Positions 1 to 6,301 of a DNA stretch of 13,499 nucleotides are shown in pieces. Every line of letters begins with the position of its first letter. Positions within the stretch are counted from its first letter, which is position 1. The DNA comes from an uncultured Alphaproteobacteria bacterium (GTDB lineage: Bacteria; Pseudomonadota; Alphaproteobacteria; Micropepsales; Micropepsaceae): contig CALDFO010000369.1 of assembly GCA_937942205.1 (NCBI GenBank), positions 1 through 13,499 of the forward strand. The letters run 5' to 3'. The notes below the pieces were generated by a model. It ran no database searches and was not told the DNA's origin. It worked only from the letters and a program-made list of their open reading frames with translations. A program made the translations under genes and the position numbers.

Positions 1-1
1 T

Positions 2-589
2 GGCGATGTGTTCAACATACTCCTCCAGGTGCTCGACGACGGCCGGCTGACCGACGGGCAGGGCCGCACCGTCGATTTCTTGAACACGCTCATCATCCTG
101 ACCAGCAATCTGGGCAGCCAGTATCTCAGCCAGATGACCGACGACCAGTCGGTCGCCGACGTCGAACCGCAGGTGATGGGGATGGTACGGGCGCATTTCC
201 GCCCCGAATTCCTCAACCGGCTGGACGAGATCATCCTGTTCCACCGCCTGACGCGGGCCAATATGGACAAGATCGTCGACATCCAGATCGCCCGCCTGGA
301 CCGGCTGCTGGCCGACCGCAAGATCACGGTGACGCTGGACGAAAAGGCGCGCACCTGGCTGGGCAATGCCGGTTACGATCCGGTCTATGGCGCTCGGCCG
401 CTCAAGCGGGTGATCCAGCGCCGCCTGCAGGACCCGCTGGCGCAGCTGATCCTGGAAGGGCGGATCGGCGACGGCAGCACGGTGACGGTCAGCGCCGGCG
501 CCACGGGCTTGACCTTGAACGGACAGGAATTCGTCACCGGCGAGGACGAGCTGGCCGATACGCCGCCGCCGGGCACCGCCCTGAACTGA
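2..589 (+). CDS. clpB: ClpB disaggregase, C-terminal part (5' end outside window)
   Basis: This is the last 195 residues of the AAA+ chaperone ClpB, which pulls polypeptides out of aggregates with DnaK as a cytoplasmic hexamer. The frame is open from the left edge, so the gene is cut by the window. The visible part starts just after where the Walker B motif of the second ATPase domain should lie. It contains the conserved stretch with DGRLTDGQGRTVDF, sensor 1 (LTSNLGS), the arginine-finger region (FRPEFLNRLDEI) and the small D2 subdomain with the sensor-2 motif YGARPLKRVIQ. A variable acidic tail ends in TGA. These motifs are typical of ClpB; ClpA or ClpC would be the alternatives, but the sequence around DGQGRTVDF and SNLGSQYL favours ClpB. 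The stop lies six bases from the stop of the convergent peptidase gene, with no terminator hairpin visible between them. Confidence 0.95.
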   Translation, partial: GDVFNILLQVLDDGRLTDGQGRTVDFLNTLIILTSNLGSQYLSQMTDDQSVADVEPQVMGMVRAHFRPEFLNRLDEIILFHRLTRANMDKIVDIQIARLDRLLADRKITVTLDEKARTWLGNAGYDPVYGARPLKRVIQRRLQDPLAQLILEGRIGDGSTVTVSAGATGLTLNGQEFVTGEDELADTPPPGTALN

Positions 590-595
590 CGGATA

Positions 596-2260
596 CTAGT
601 GGGCCCGCGCCTGGCGCAGGTCGGTGGCGTTGTCGCTGACCTTGGCCTCCAGCGGCATGTTGGCGACCTGGTTGGCGATCTCCATCCGGGTCGCCAGGAA
701 GCGGGCCAGCAGCTTGCCGGAGAGCTGGCGGCCCTGGGCAATCTTCACCCGCAGCGGATTGACCTGGGCGCTGTTCAGCCGGATCTCGTAATGCAGGTGC
801 GGGCCGGTGGTGATGCCGGTATTGCCGCTATAGGCGAAGACCTGCCCCTGACGCACCCGCGCGCCCTGGCGCATACCGGGGGCGAAGCGCGACAGATGGC
901 CATAGGCGGTGGCATAGCCGTTGCCGTGATTGATCATCACGAAATTGCCGTAGCCGCTGGCGCGGCCCATGAATTTCACCGTGCCGGCGCCCGCGCTCAT
1001 CACCGGGGTGCCGGTGGGCACCGCGAAATCCACGCCCTTGTGCATCCGGGTATAGCCCAGCACCGGATGGAAGCGTGAGCCGAAGCCCGACGAGATGCGC
1101 GCACCGTCCACCGGCGTCTTCATCAGCATTCCGCGGGCGCTTTCGCCCTTGGCGTCGAAATATTCCGGCGGTTCGTTGGGATCGGGCTGGAAGCGGTACA
1201 TGGGGATCTGGCGGCCCGCCAGGGTCATCATCGCATAGCTGATGGAGCCGTATTTCGCGGGCTGGCCTTCGGGCGTGTAGTAGTAATCGTAGAACACCTC
1301 GAACTTGTCGCCGGGATGCAGGTCGCGCTGGAAGTCCACCTTGTAGGAGAACATGCGGATCATATCGACCACGACATCGGCGGGAATGCCCGCCTGCATC
1401 GCCGTCAGATAGAGACTGCCGTCGATGGTGCCGCCGGCGCGGTGGCGGTGCACCTCCAGCTTCTTCTGCGCGATCTCGGCGGTATAGCCGCCGGCGGTGG
1501 TGCGGGTGACGGTGACGTCCTGCTCGATCGAGGGCGAGAAGTGCAGCGACAGCAGCCGCGAGATGGGCTGGGAATTCTCCTCGGTGACGCCGTCTCCGGC
1601 CTCGGCGTCCACCGGCACCACCACCGGCTTCTTGTTCACCATCACGATGGTGGTGCGCGGTTCGGCGGGCTTGGCCGCGCCGGTGGCGTCGATGGTGGCG
1701 ACCGAATAGGTCAGGTCGAAGGACTGTCCCGCCTTCAGCGAGCGCGGATTGAAGTCCTTGCCCATCGCCGTGACCACGGCATTGGCGTCCTGGATCGAGA
1801 TGCCCACATCCTGCAACATGCCCGCCAGGGTGTCGCCCGCATCCAGCGTGACGGTGCGGGTTTCCACGCCGGGGCCCGGATTGGCGTTGTCGGAATTGTC
1901 GGCGGCCTGCGGCGCCTCGCCGGCGCGGATCAGTTTCATGAACAGGGCATAGGGCAGGGACGAGCGGCCCGGCGCCACCATCGGCTGGTTCACCGCCATC
2001 ATGCCCACCGCCATCCAGGTCAGCGCGCCCGCCACCAGCGCGGTCAGCGAGGTGGAGACGATCACCCAGCGGCCATCGGTGGTGGCCACGGCAGAGCCCG
2101 CGCCGGTCAGCCTCCGGCGCAGCTGGTCGATGACAGGATGAACGGTGCGCGTGCGCACCAGGCTATCGCGGGTTCTGCGGTCCACGCAGGCTCCATTATT
2201 GTCTTGGAAACGCAAGGACAGCCCGTCCCCCGACAGCCTGTCATCGTGATCCCAGCCCAT
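596..2260 (-). CDS. Membrane-anchored M23 (LytM/MepM-type) peptidoglycan endopeptidase
   Basis: This encodes a zinc metallopeptidase of family M23, expected to cut peptide cross-links of peptidoglycan in the periplasm. With the ATG at 2260 the protein has 554 residues. Residues 1-64 are a cytoplasmic, Arg-rich segment, and 65-90 a single membrane helix (WVIVSTSLTALVAGALTW region). Residues 137-167 form a LysM/OapA-like segment (TLDAGDTLAGMLQDVGISI), followed by a long linker domain. The LytM domain spans about 385-510. Zinc ligands H407 and D411 (HKGVD) and H490 (of HLHYE) are present, as are catalytic H455 (YGHLS) and H488, so it looks active rather than an EnvC-like degenerate LytM. An in-frame TTG at 2311 would add 17 residues; I prefer the ATG because of the purine-rich stretch before it. 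The gene is divergent from the nuclease gene at 2398. Its exact substrate bond cannot be read from sequence. Confidence 0.93.
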   Translation of the reverse strand: MGWDHDDRLSGDGLSLRFQDNNGACVDRRTRDSLVRTRTVHPVIDQLRRRLTGAGSAVATTDGRWVIVSTSLTALVAGALTWMAVGMMAVNQPMVAPGRSSLPYALFMKLIRAGEAPQAADNSDNANPGPGVETRTVTLDAGDTLAGMLQDVGISIQDANAVVTAMGKDFNPRSLKAGQSFDLTYSVATIDATGAAKPAEPRTTIVMVNKKPVVVPVDAEAGDGVTEENSQPISRLLSLHFSPSIEQDVTVTRTTAGGYTAEIAQKKLEVHRHRAGGTIDGSLYLTAMQAGIPADVVVDMIRMFSYKVDFQRDLHPGDKFEVFYDYYYTPEGQPAKYGSISYAMMTLAGRQIPMYRFQPDPNEPPEYFDAKGESARGMLMKTPVDGARISSGFGSRFHPVLGYTRMHKGVDFAVPTGTPVMSAGAGTVKFMGRASGYGNFVMINHGNGYATAYGHLSRFAPGMRQGARVRQGQVFAYSGNTGITTGPHLHYEIRLNSAQVNPLRVKIAQGRQLSGKLLARFLATRMEIANQVANMPLEAKVSDNATDLRQARAH

Positions 2261-2397
2261 AAGGCCCCGCCGCCTATCCCCCGGCGTGCGACCGGGCGCA
2301 TCTGGGGGCAATTCGCCCGCCGGGTCAACCCAAATATCGTATAACCTGCCTCCAACGACTTGTTCCGATTGAGAATTACTGCAATGACCCAGGTTCC

Positions 2398-3183
2398 ATG
2401 ACGCGACTCGCCCTGGCCTTCCTGGTGCTGCTGTTGTCCTTCATGCCCGCGCGGGCCTGGGGTCCGCAGGGCCATGAGATCGTCGCCCTGCTGGCGCAGC
2501 AGGAGTTGACCCCGGCAGCGGCCCGCCAGGTTTCCGCGCTGCTGGGCGGCGGCGGCATGATGGTGCACGACTCCAACTGGGCCGACGAGATCCGCGACCG
2601 GCGGCCCGAAACCAGCCGCTGGCACTATGTCAACATCCCGCTGAACGCGCCGGGCTATGTCGCGGTCCGCGACTGCCCCGCCGGCAATTGCGTGGTGGCG
2701 CAGATCGCCGCCGCCCAGCGCCGCCTGGCGGATCGCGATTTGCCCACGCCGCGCCGGGCCGAGGCCCTGCGCTTCCTGATCCACCTGGTGGGCGACATCC
2801 ACCAGCCGCTCCATGCCGCCGACGACAAGGACAGGGGCGGCAACGCCATCCGGGTGATGCTGGGCGGCAAGCGCACCACGCTGCATGGCGTCTGGGACGG
2901 CGAGATCGTACGGATGCTGGGCCCCGATTCCGGCCGCGCCGCCGCCGCCATCGCGCGGAACACGTCCGAGGCGCAGAGAAACGCCTGGCGCGGCGGCGAT
3001 CCCGCGGCCTGGGCCAATGACTCGCTGGCGGTGGCGCGGCGCGAGGTGTACCGGATCGTGAACGGGCGGCGCGACCTGCGACTTAACCGCGCCTATCTGG
3101 AAAGCCAGCGCGGCACCGTGCAGGTCCAGATGGCCAAGGCGGGCCTGCGCCTGGCCTGGATGCTGAACGCATCGCTGCGCTGA
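2398..3183 (+). CDS. Secreted S1/P1-type zinc nuclease
   Basis: This encodes a 261-residue S1/P1 nuclease family protein, which hydrolyses single-stranded nucleic acid and 3'-nucleotides with three zinc ions. Residues 1-20 are a signal peptide ending in ARA, so the mature protein starts with Trp21. This matters because the N-terminal Trp of P1 nuclease is itself a zinc ligand. The other ligands are all in place in the expected order: H26 (WGPQGHE), D63 (NWADEIR), H76 (WHYVNIP), H129, D133 and H139 (HLVGDIHQPLH), and H163 and D167 (LHGVWD). C93 and C98 match a disulfide of the fungal enzymes. It should act in the periplasm or outside the cell, in nucleic-acid scavenging. The ATG at 2398 is chosen because it gives a clean signal peptide. 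It is convergent with phaZ. Confidence 0.95.
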   Translation: MTRLALAFLVLLLSFMPARAWGPQGHEIVALLAQQELTPAAARQVSALLGGGGMMVHDSNWADEIRDRRPETSRWHYVNIPLNAPGYVAVRDCPAGNCVVAQIAAAQRRLADRDLPTPRRAEALRFLIHLVGDIHQPLHAADDKDRGGNAIRVMLGGKRTTLHGVWDGEIVRMLGPDSGRAAAAIARNTSEAQRNAWRGGDPAAWANDSLAVARREVYRIVNGRRDLRLNRAYLESQRGTVQVQMAKAGLRLAWMLNASLR

Positions 3184-3191
3184 CCGGCTTT

Positions 3192-3207
3192 TTTGCGCGC
3201 TCGCAAA
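3192..3207. other. Small hairpin in convergent gap
   Basis: TTTGCG and CGCAAA pair across a four-base CGCT loop in the 59-base gap between the convergent nuclease and phaZ genes. A T-run (3189-3194) precedes it on the + strand, so neither strand has the hairpin followed by a U-tract. It is a weak, possibly non-functional terminator-like element. Confidence 0.25.
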
Positions 3208-3242
3208 TTGCCGCCCGCCAACCCAATTTGCTCTCGCGTGGT

Positions 3243-4457
3243 CTACTGCGCCGAGAGGATGTGGTTGCGTACCATCGGATAGATCTGAGTCTGCCACCGC
3301 GTGCCGGAAAACACGCCGTAATGGCCCGCGCCCGCCTGCACATAGTGCTTCTTGCGGAAAGGGCGGATGCCGGAGCACAACTCCTGCGCCGCCATGGTCT
3401 GGCCCAGGCCGCAGATATCGTCGCGCTCGCCTTCCACCGTCAGCAGCGGCGTCTTGCGGATCGCGCCCGGATTCACCTTGCGGCCGCGCCAGGCATAGAT
3501 GCCGCGCGGCAGGTGATGCTCCTGGAACACCTTGTGCACCGTCTCCAGATAGAATTCGGCGGGCAGGTCGGCCACCGAGAAATATTCGTCATAGAATTTC
3601 CGGTTGGCGTCGGCCTTGGTGATCTCGCCCTTCAGGATATGGCCGAACAGGTCCATATGGGCGCGGACATGGCGCGACAGATTCATGGTGACAAAGGCCG
3701 ACAGTTGCAGGAAGCCGGGATAGACGCGCCGGTGCGCGCCGGCATAGCGGCGCGGCACGGTGGTGATCAGATTGTGCTCGAACCAGCCCAGCGGATTTTC
3801 CTGGGCGAGGTCATTGACCCGGGTGGGATTGATCCGCGTATCCACCGGTCCCGCCATCAAAGTCAGGCTGCGCGGCGTGGCGGCATGGCCGTCCTCGGCC
3901 ATCAGCGCCGCCGCCACCAGCATGGAGGGGCAGGGCTGGCACACCGCGATACCGTGCGCGTCGCCCAGATGGGTGAAGAAGGCGATCAGATGGCCGACAT
4001 ATTCGTCGGTGCCGAAGCGCCCCTCGGACAACGGCACGTCGCGGCCGCTTTTCCAGTCGGTGATATAGACATCGTGATCGGCCAGCAGGGTCTGGACCGT
4101 GTTGCGCAACAAGGTGGCGAAATGCCCGGCCATCGGCGCGGCCAACAGCACCTTGGGCTGGACCGGGCCGCCTTCCTTGCGGAAATGAACCAGATTGCCG
4201 AACGGCATCGCCAGCGCGACCTGCTCGGTGACGGCCAGGGGGCTGCCCGCCACCATCACCTCGGCGATGCCATAGTCCGGGCGGTCATGGATCATCTGGG
4301 CGCGGGCGAAAATCTCGGCCCCCGCCGCGAGACTGCGGAGCATGTAATTGGTGGACGGACCCAGCGCGGTGTCGCCAAAGGCGGTCTTGACCAGATCGGC
4401 TCCGGCCCGGAAGGGGGCCAGGAAATCCTGCTGGGCCTGATAGGCTTCGTATAACAT
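3243..4457 (-). CDS. phaZ: Intracellular polyhydroxybutyrate depolymerase (PhaZ)
   Basis: This encodes a 404-residue alpha/beta hydrolase of the intracellular PHB depolymerase family, which mobilises the carbon store from native PHB granules in the cytoplasm. No signal peptide is present, as expected for the intracellular type. The N-terminus from the ATG at 4457 (MLYEAYQAQQDFLAPFRA) matches the family start; the in-frame ATG at 4487 adds ten unconserved residues. The start is preceded by GAGAGCGA on the coding strand as Shine-Dalgarno. The catalytic triad can be placed: nucleophile Cys173 in AVCQPCPS (the family uses Cys instead of Ser), Asp346 or Asp347 in GERDDICG, and His379 in GAGHYGVFSG. 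No PHB synthase or phasin gene lies in the window. A candidate PhaR-type operator lies in the divergent region upstream. Confidence 0.94.
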   Translation of the reverse strand: MLYEAYQAQQDFLAPFRAGADLVKTAFGDTALGPSTNYMLRSLAAGAEIFARAQMIHDRPDYGIAEVMVAGSPLAVTEQVALAMPFGNLVHFRKEGGPVQPKVLLAAPMAGHFATLLRNTVQTLLADHDVYITDWKSGRDVPLSEGRFGTDEYVGHLIAFFTHLGDAHGIAVCQPCPSMLVAAALMAEDGHAATPRSLTLMAGPVDTRINPTRVNDLAQENPLGWFEHNLITTVPRRYAGAHRRVYPGFLQLSAFVTMNLSRHVRAHMDLFGHILKGEITKADANRKFYDEYFSVADLPAEFYLETVHKVFQEHHLPRGIYAWRGRKVNPGAIRKTPLLTVEGERDDICGLGQTMAAQELCSGIRPFRKKHYVQAGAGHYGVFSGTRWQTQIYPMVRNHILSAQ

Positions 4458-4525
4458 TCGCTCTCGGCCAGCCCCAAACACGCGCATTCCGTTCCGGTAC
4501 CCCGGACGGCGCTTATCCTGCCATG

Positions 4526-4536
4526 CTGCAATGCAA
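4526..4536. promoter_or_regulatory. Candidate PhaR-type operator between phaZ and GST gene
   Basis: CTGC-AAT-GCAA matches 7 of 8 fixed bases of CTGC-N3-GCAG, the form I recall for alphaproteobacterial PhaR sites on PHB genes. On the minus strand it sits between a perfect TTGACA (4546-4551) and a poor -10 (CAGCAT, 4523-4528) at 17-base spacing, so a bound repressor would block a phaZ promoter with a leader of about 60 bases. The promoter call and the PhaR assignment are inference; one 11-base match is weak on its own. Confidence 0.35.
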
Positions 4537-4580
4537 AATAACGCTTGTCAACGCGCCCCATCCGGCGAAGACTTGGGGTC

Positions 4581-5237
4581 ATGAGCGACACCGTCCTGAC
4601 GATTTCCAGCAAGAATTACTCCTCCTGGTCGCTGCGCGGCTGGTTGCTGTGCCGCATGGCGGGCCTGGAGTTCCGGGAGGAATTGCTGTCACCCGACGAT
4701 GCCGACGCCCGCGCCGAACTGTTGCTGCTGTCGCCGTCCTTCCTGGTGCCGCGCCTGACCCACGATGGCCTGCGGGTGTGGGACACGCTGGCGATCGCCG
4801 AATATCTGCATGAGCGGTTCCCCCAGGCCGGGCTTTTGCCCGGGGATGCGGCGGCGCGCACCCATTGCCGCGCCATCGCGGGCGAGATGCATTCGGGATT
4901 CGCCAACCTGCGCTCGGCGCTGCCGATGAACCTCAAGGCCCACTACAAGAACTTCAAGATCTGGGCGGCGGCGCAGGCCGACATAGACCGCATCACCGCG
5001 ATCTGGCGCGAATGCCTGTTGCGCTATGGCGGCCCGTATCTGTTCGGCGAGACCCCCACCCTGGCCGACGCGATGTATGCGCCGGTCACCACGCGCTTCA
5101 CCACCTATGACGTCAAGCTGGACCGGATCTGCGCCGATTACTGCGAGACCATCCAGAACCTGCCCGACATGATCGAGTGGATCGAGGCCGCCCGCATCGA
5201 AAAGACCGGCATCGAGGAACTGGAAGCGGAGTTCTAG
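4581..5237 (+). CDS. Glutathione S-transferase family protein (YfcF-like)
   Basis: This encodes a 218-residue soluble protein with GST architecture. The N-terminal thioredoxin-like domain covers about residues 1-80, with the strand-loop SSKNYSSWSLRGWLLCRMAG carrying the Ser/Arg region that contacts glutathione. Next is the cis-Pro and glutathione-binding part (FLVPRLTHDGLRVWDTLAIAEYL), where VPRL has the expected Pro. The helical C-terminal domain includes YLFGETPTLADAMYAPVTTRF, the N-capping and hydrophobic-core segment typical of the fold. Closest by eye are YfcF-type GSTs; the substrate is unknown. The ATG at 4581 is used because upstream in-frame sequence is unconserved. The gene is divergent from phaZ and ends one base before the bfr stop on the other strand. 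Confidence 0.9.
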   Translation: MSDTVLTISSKNYSSWSLRGWLLCRMAGLEFREELLSPDDADARAELLLLSPSFLVPRLTHDGLRVWDTLAIAEYLHERFPQAGLLPGDAAARTHCRAIAGEMHSGFANLRSALPMNLKAHYKNFKIWAAAQADIDRITAIWRECLLRYGGPYLFGETPTLADAMYAPVTTRFTTYDVKLDRICADYCETIQNLPDMIEWIEAARIEKTGIEELEAEF

Positions 5238-5238
5238 A

Positions 5239-5718
5239 TCAGCTTGCGTTCGGCTCGGTCTGGAGCTGGACGAAGTTTTCGATCCCCATCTGCTCGATCA
5301 GGCGAAGCTGGGTCTGCAGCCAGTCCACATGCTCTTCCTCGCTGTCGAGGATGGCGGTGAACAGTTCGCGGCTGATGTAATCCTTGACCGTCTCGCAATG
5401 GGCGATGGCCAGCTTGAGATCGGGAATGGCCATCATCTCCAGCGACAGGTCGCATTTGATGACTTCCAGCACATTCTCGCCGATCATCAGCTTGCCCAGA
5501 TCCTGCAGGTTGGGCAGGCCGCCCAGGAACAGCACACGCTTGATGAGCTTGTCGGCGTGCTTCATCTCATCGATGGATTCTTCGTATTCCTTCTTCGCCA
5601 GGATGCTGAGGCCCCAGTCGGCCAGCATCCGCGAATGCAGGAAATACTGATTGATGGCGGTGAGCTCGTTCTTGAGCACCTTGTTGAGGAACGAGATGGT
5701 GACGGGATCGCCGGAGAT
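5239..5718 (-). CDS. bfr: Bacterioferritin, apparent ATC start
   Basis: Bacterioferritin forms a 24-subunit haem-containing shell that oxidises Fe(II) and stores it as mineral in the cytoplasm. Counting the ATC codon at 5718 as residue 1 gives 159 residues and puts every known site at E. coli numbering: ferroxidase ligands E18, E51, H54, E94, E127 and H130, and haem ligand M52. The expected start is therefore clear, yet the codon there is ATC and no Shine-Dalgarno precedes it. The nearest standard in-frame starts are ATG at 5811 and TTG at 5820. They would add a basic, Pro-rich 31-34 residue tail and overlap bfd by about 70 bases. Either ATC is used, possibly helped by coupling to bfd (stop at 5745), or the N-terminus is extended, or the base is a mutation or sequencing error. 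The product is certain; the start is not. Confidence 0.92.
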   Translation of the reverse strand: MSGDPVTISFLNKVLKNELTAINQYFLHSRMLADWGLSILAKKEYEESIDEMKHADKLIKRVLFLGGLPNLQDLGKLMIGENVLEVIKCDLSLEMMAIPDLKLAIAHCETVKDYISRELFTAILDSEEEHVDWLQTQLRLIEQMGIENFVQLQTEPNAS

Positions 5719-5744
5719 CGAAGCGTGGGGCGAGGGGCCGGGCG

Positions 5745-5930
5745 CTACTCGGCTGCCAGCCGAAGGGCGTGACGGCTTTCTTCCAGCATTCCTTCGATCG
5801 TTTCCTGGCATCGTCCGCAATTCTTTCTCACGCCGCAGCGTGCATAGACGTCATCCGCGTCACAGGCGCCGCCGCAGATGGCGGCGCCGATGCGCTGTTC
5901 ATTGAGTCTATTGCAGACGCAGACGATCAT
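5745..5930 (-). CDS. bfd: Bacterioferritin-associated ferredoxin Bfd
   Basis: This is a 61-residue BFD-type [2Fe-2S] protein. It docks on bacterioferritin and passes electrons to the stored ferric iron so that it can be released. It starts MIVCVCNRLNEQRI. The four cluster ligands are Cys4, Cys6, Cys38 and Cys41, the same positions as in E. coli Bfd, with the pattern CVC then C-G-R-C. The start at 5930 is fixed by that numbering; an upstream in-frame extension to 6008 is unconserved. It is the first gene of a bfd-bfr operon, with the bfr core starting 26 bases after its stop. The candidate Fur box just upstream fits iron control: low iron should switch on release. Confidence 0.93.
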   Translation of the reverse strand: MIVCVCNRLNEQRIGAAICGGACDADDVYARCGVRKNCGRCQETIEGMLEESRHALRLAAE

Positions 5931-5962
5931 TCCAAGCGATCCGAGCGAGAGCGATTTGCACC

Positions 5963-5978
5963 TGCACGAAAATGTGCA
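5963..5978. repeat. Inverted repeat in bfd upstream region
   Basis: TGCAC and GTGCA flank a six-base spacer (GAAAAT) downstream of the candidate Fur box and across the weak -10 of the presumed bfd promoter. It could be a second operator or an RNA leader hairpin. The arms are only five bases, so chance is not excluded. Confidence 0.25.
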
Positions 5979-5982
5979 TTTC

Positions 5983-5997
5983 TGAGAGTGATTGTCA
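5983..5997. promoter_or_regulatory. Candidate Fur box over the bfd promoter
   Basis: TGAGAGT-G-ATTGTCA matches 11 of 14 fixed bases of the 7-1-7 Fur consensus TGATAAT-N-ATTATCA. It overlaps a perfect minus-strand TTGACA (-35 position, 5993-5998), 63 bases upstream of bfd, with only a weak -10 (ACATTT, 5970-5975). A Fur-family repressor bound here would shut bfd-bfr in iron-replete cells. In many alphaproteobacteria iron control is done by Irr or RirA, so the regulator is uncertain. Confidence 0.4.
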
Positions 5998-6112
5998 ATG
6001 TCGTTCACAAAAACCCAGTAATTTCAAGGTTCTTGCGGCGCAATCGCAGGCATTCGGCGGCATATCGCAGCGCCGTTGCCCCTGCGAAGAACTCTGGCTA
6101 GGGTCCGGTCAA

Positions 6113-6297
6113 GACCGGCACACATGCCGGTCCGGGGCGTTGAAACCCCTCACGTAGCGGCAACCAGTGCCGCCAAAGAGCACTCCTCCACCATATGGTC
6201 GAGGAGGCGTACAGGTATGTTCAGGGCGAAAGCCTAAAGCTGTACGCGGCCTTGCTACGTGAGGTTTTCAAACTCCCCGATCACCAGTCGGGAGGGG
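6113..6297 (+). ncRNA. Candidate structured leader RNA (four-way junction plus Shine-Dalgarno hairpin)
   Basis: Read by eye on the + strand, this segment forms nested pairings. Hairpin A is 6113-6120 with 6125-6132 (8 pairs, CACA loop). A closing helix joins 6133-6158 with 6254-6279: CGGGG/CCCCG, GTT/AAC, GAAA/TTTC and an uninterrupted 11 pairs 6148-6158/6254-6264, 23 pairs in all with small interruptions. It encloses three hairpins: 6159-6162/6168-6171, 6183-6192/6197-6206 (nine pairs, one mismatch, ATAT loop) and 6209-6214/6240-6245, the last topped by GGC-GAAA-GCC with a GNRA tetraloop (6225-6234). A last hairpin (6273-6280/6288-6296) contains the Shine-Dalgarno of the next gene. It does not fit riboswitch, ribozyme, tmRNA, SRP, RNase P or 6S patterns I know. 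A regulatory leader is my preferred reading; a small independent RNA or a DNA inverted-repeat element is possible. Confidence 0.5.
6273..6297 (+). promoter_or_regulatory. Hairpin sequestering the Shine-Dalgarno of the TTG-started gene
   Basis: CTCCCCGA pairs with TCGGGAGGG across the loop TCACCAG, with one bulge. The right arm is the Shine-Dalgarno (GGAGG at 6291-6295), six bases before the TTG at 6302. The left-arm CCCCG (6275-6279) can pair instead with CGGGG at 6133-6137, the outer end of the leader's closing helix. The two pairings exclude each other. No U-tract follows, so translation control fits better than termination. Confidence 0.45.
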
Positions 6298-6301
6298 CGA
6301 G

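Noticed and set aside
1639..1654. Palindrome CACCATCACGATGGTG inside the M23 gene
   Set aside because: It lies in coding sequence encoding IVMVN and is explained by codon usage.
1316..2344. Long + strand open frame opposite the M23 gene
   Set aside because: His/Gly/Arg-rich shadow without start signals; the minus strand has clear LytM motifs.
2370..2384. Fur-box-like TGAGAAT-T-ACTGCAA upstream of the nuclease
   Set aside because: Only 9 of 14 bases fit, the right half is poor, and neither neighbour is an iron gene.
2107..3378. Minus-strand frame of 423 codons opposite the nuclease gene
   Set aside because: It spans two real genes in the wrong frame and lacks domains; the nuclease on the + strand has all zinc ligands.
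3228..4454. Long + strand open frame of 408 codons opposite phaZ
   Set aside because: His/Gln/Gly-rich composition with no domain; it is the antisense shadow of phaZ in high-GC DNA.
6076..6106. Promoter for the structured leader (TTGCCC, 17 bases, TAGGGT)
   Set aside because: Only 4/6 and 3/6 matches; position is right but this is too weak to annotate.
5972..6157. Small + strand frame of 61 codons leading into the structured RNA
   Set aside because: No Shine-Dalgarno or homology, and it crosses the bfd promoter and the first leader helices.
6139..6273. Integron attC-like site, because the inverted ends contain GTTGAAA and TTTCAAAC
   Set aside because: attC sites have RYYYAAC at the 5' end and GTTRRRY at the 3' end. 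Here the order is reversed, no integrase or cassette array is present, and the internal hairpins do not fit.
6133..6279. MITE or insertion-sequence end with terminal inverted repeats
   Set aside because: No flanking target duplication and no second copy is visible in the window, and the structure continues on both sides with related hairpins. It remains a lesser alternative to a structured RNA.
6113..6300. Retron msr-msd
   Set aside because: No reverse transcriptase follows; the next gene encodes a single-pass exported protein.
6105..6300. tRNA, tmRNA, 4.5S, 6S or RNase P RNA
   Set aside because: No T-loop (TTCRA in a proper five-pair arm), no tag peptide frame, no GGAAG-type SRP loop and no RNase P core motifs.
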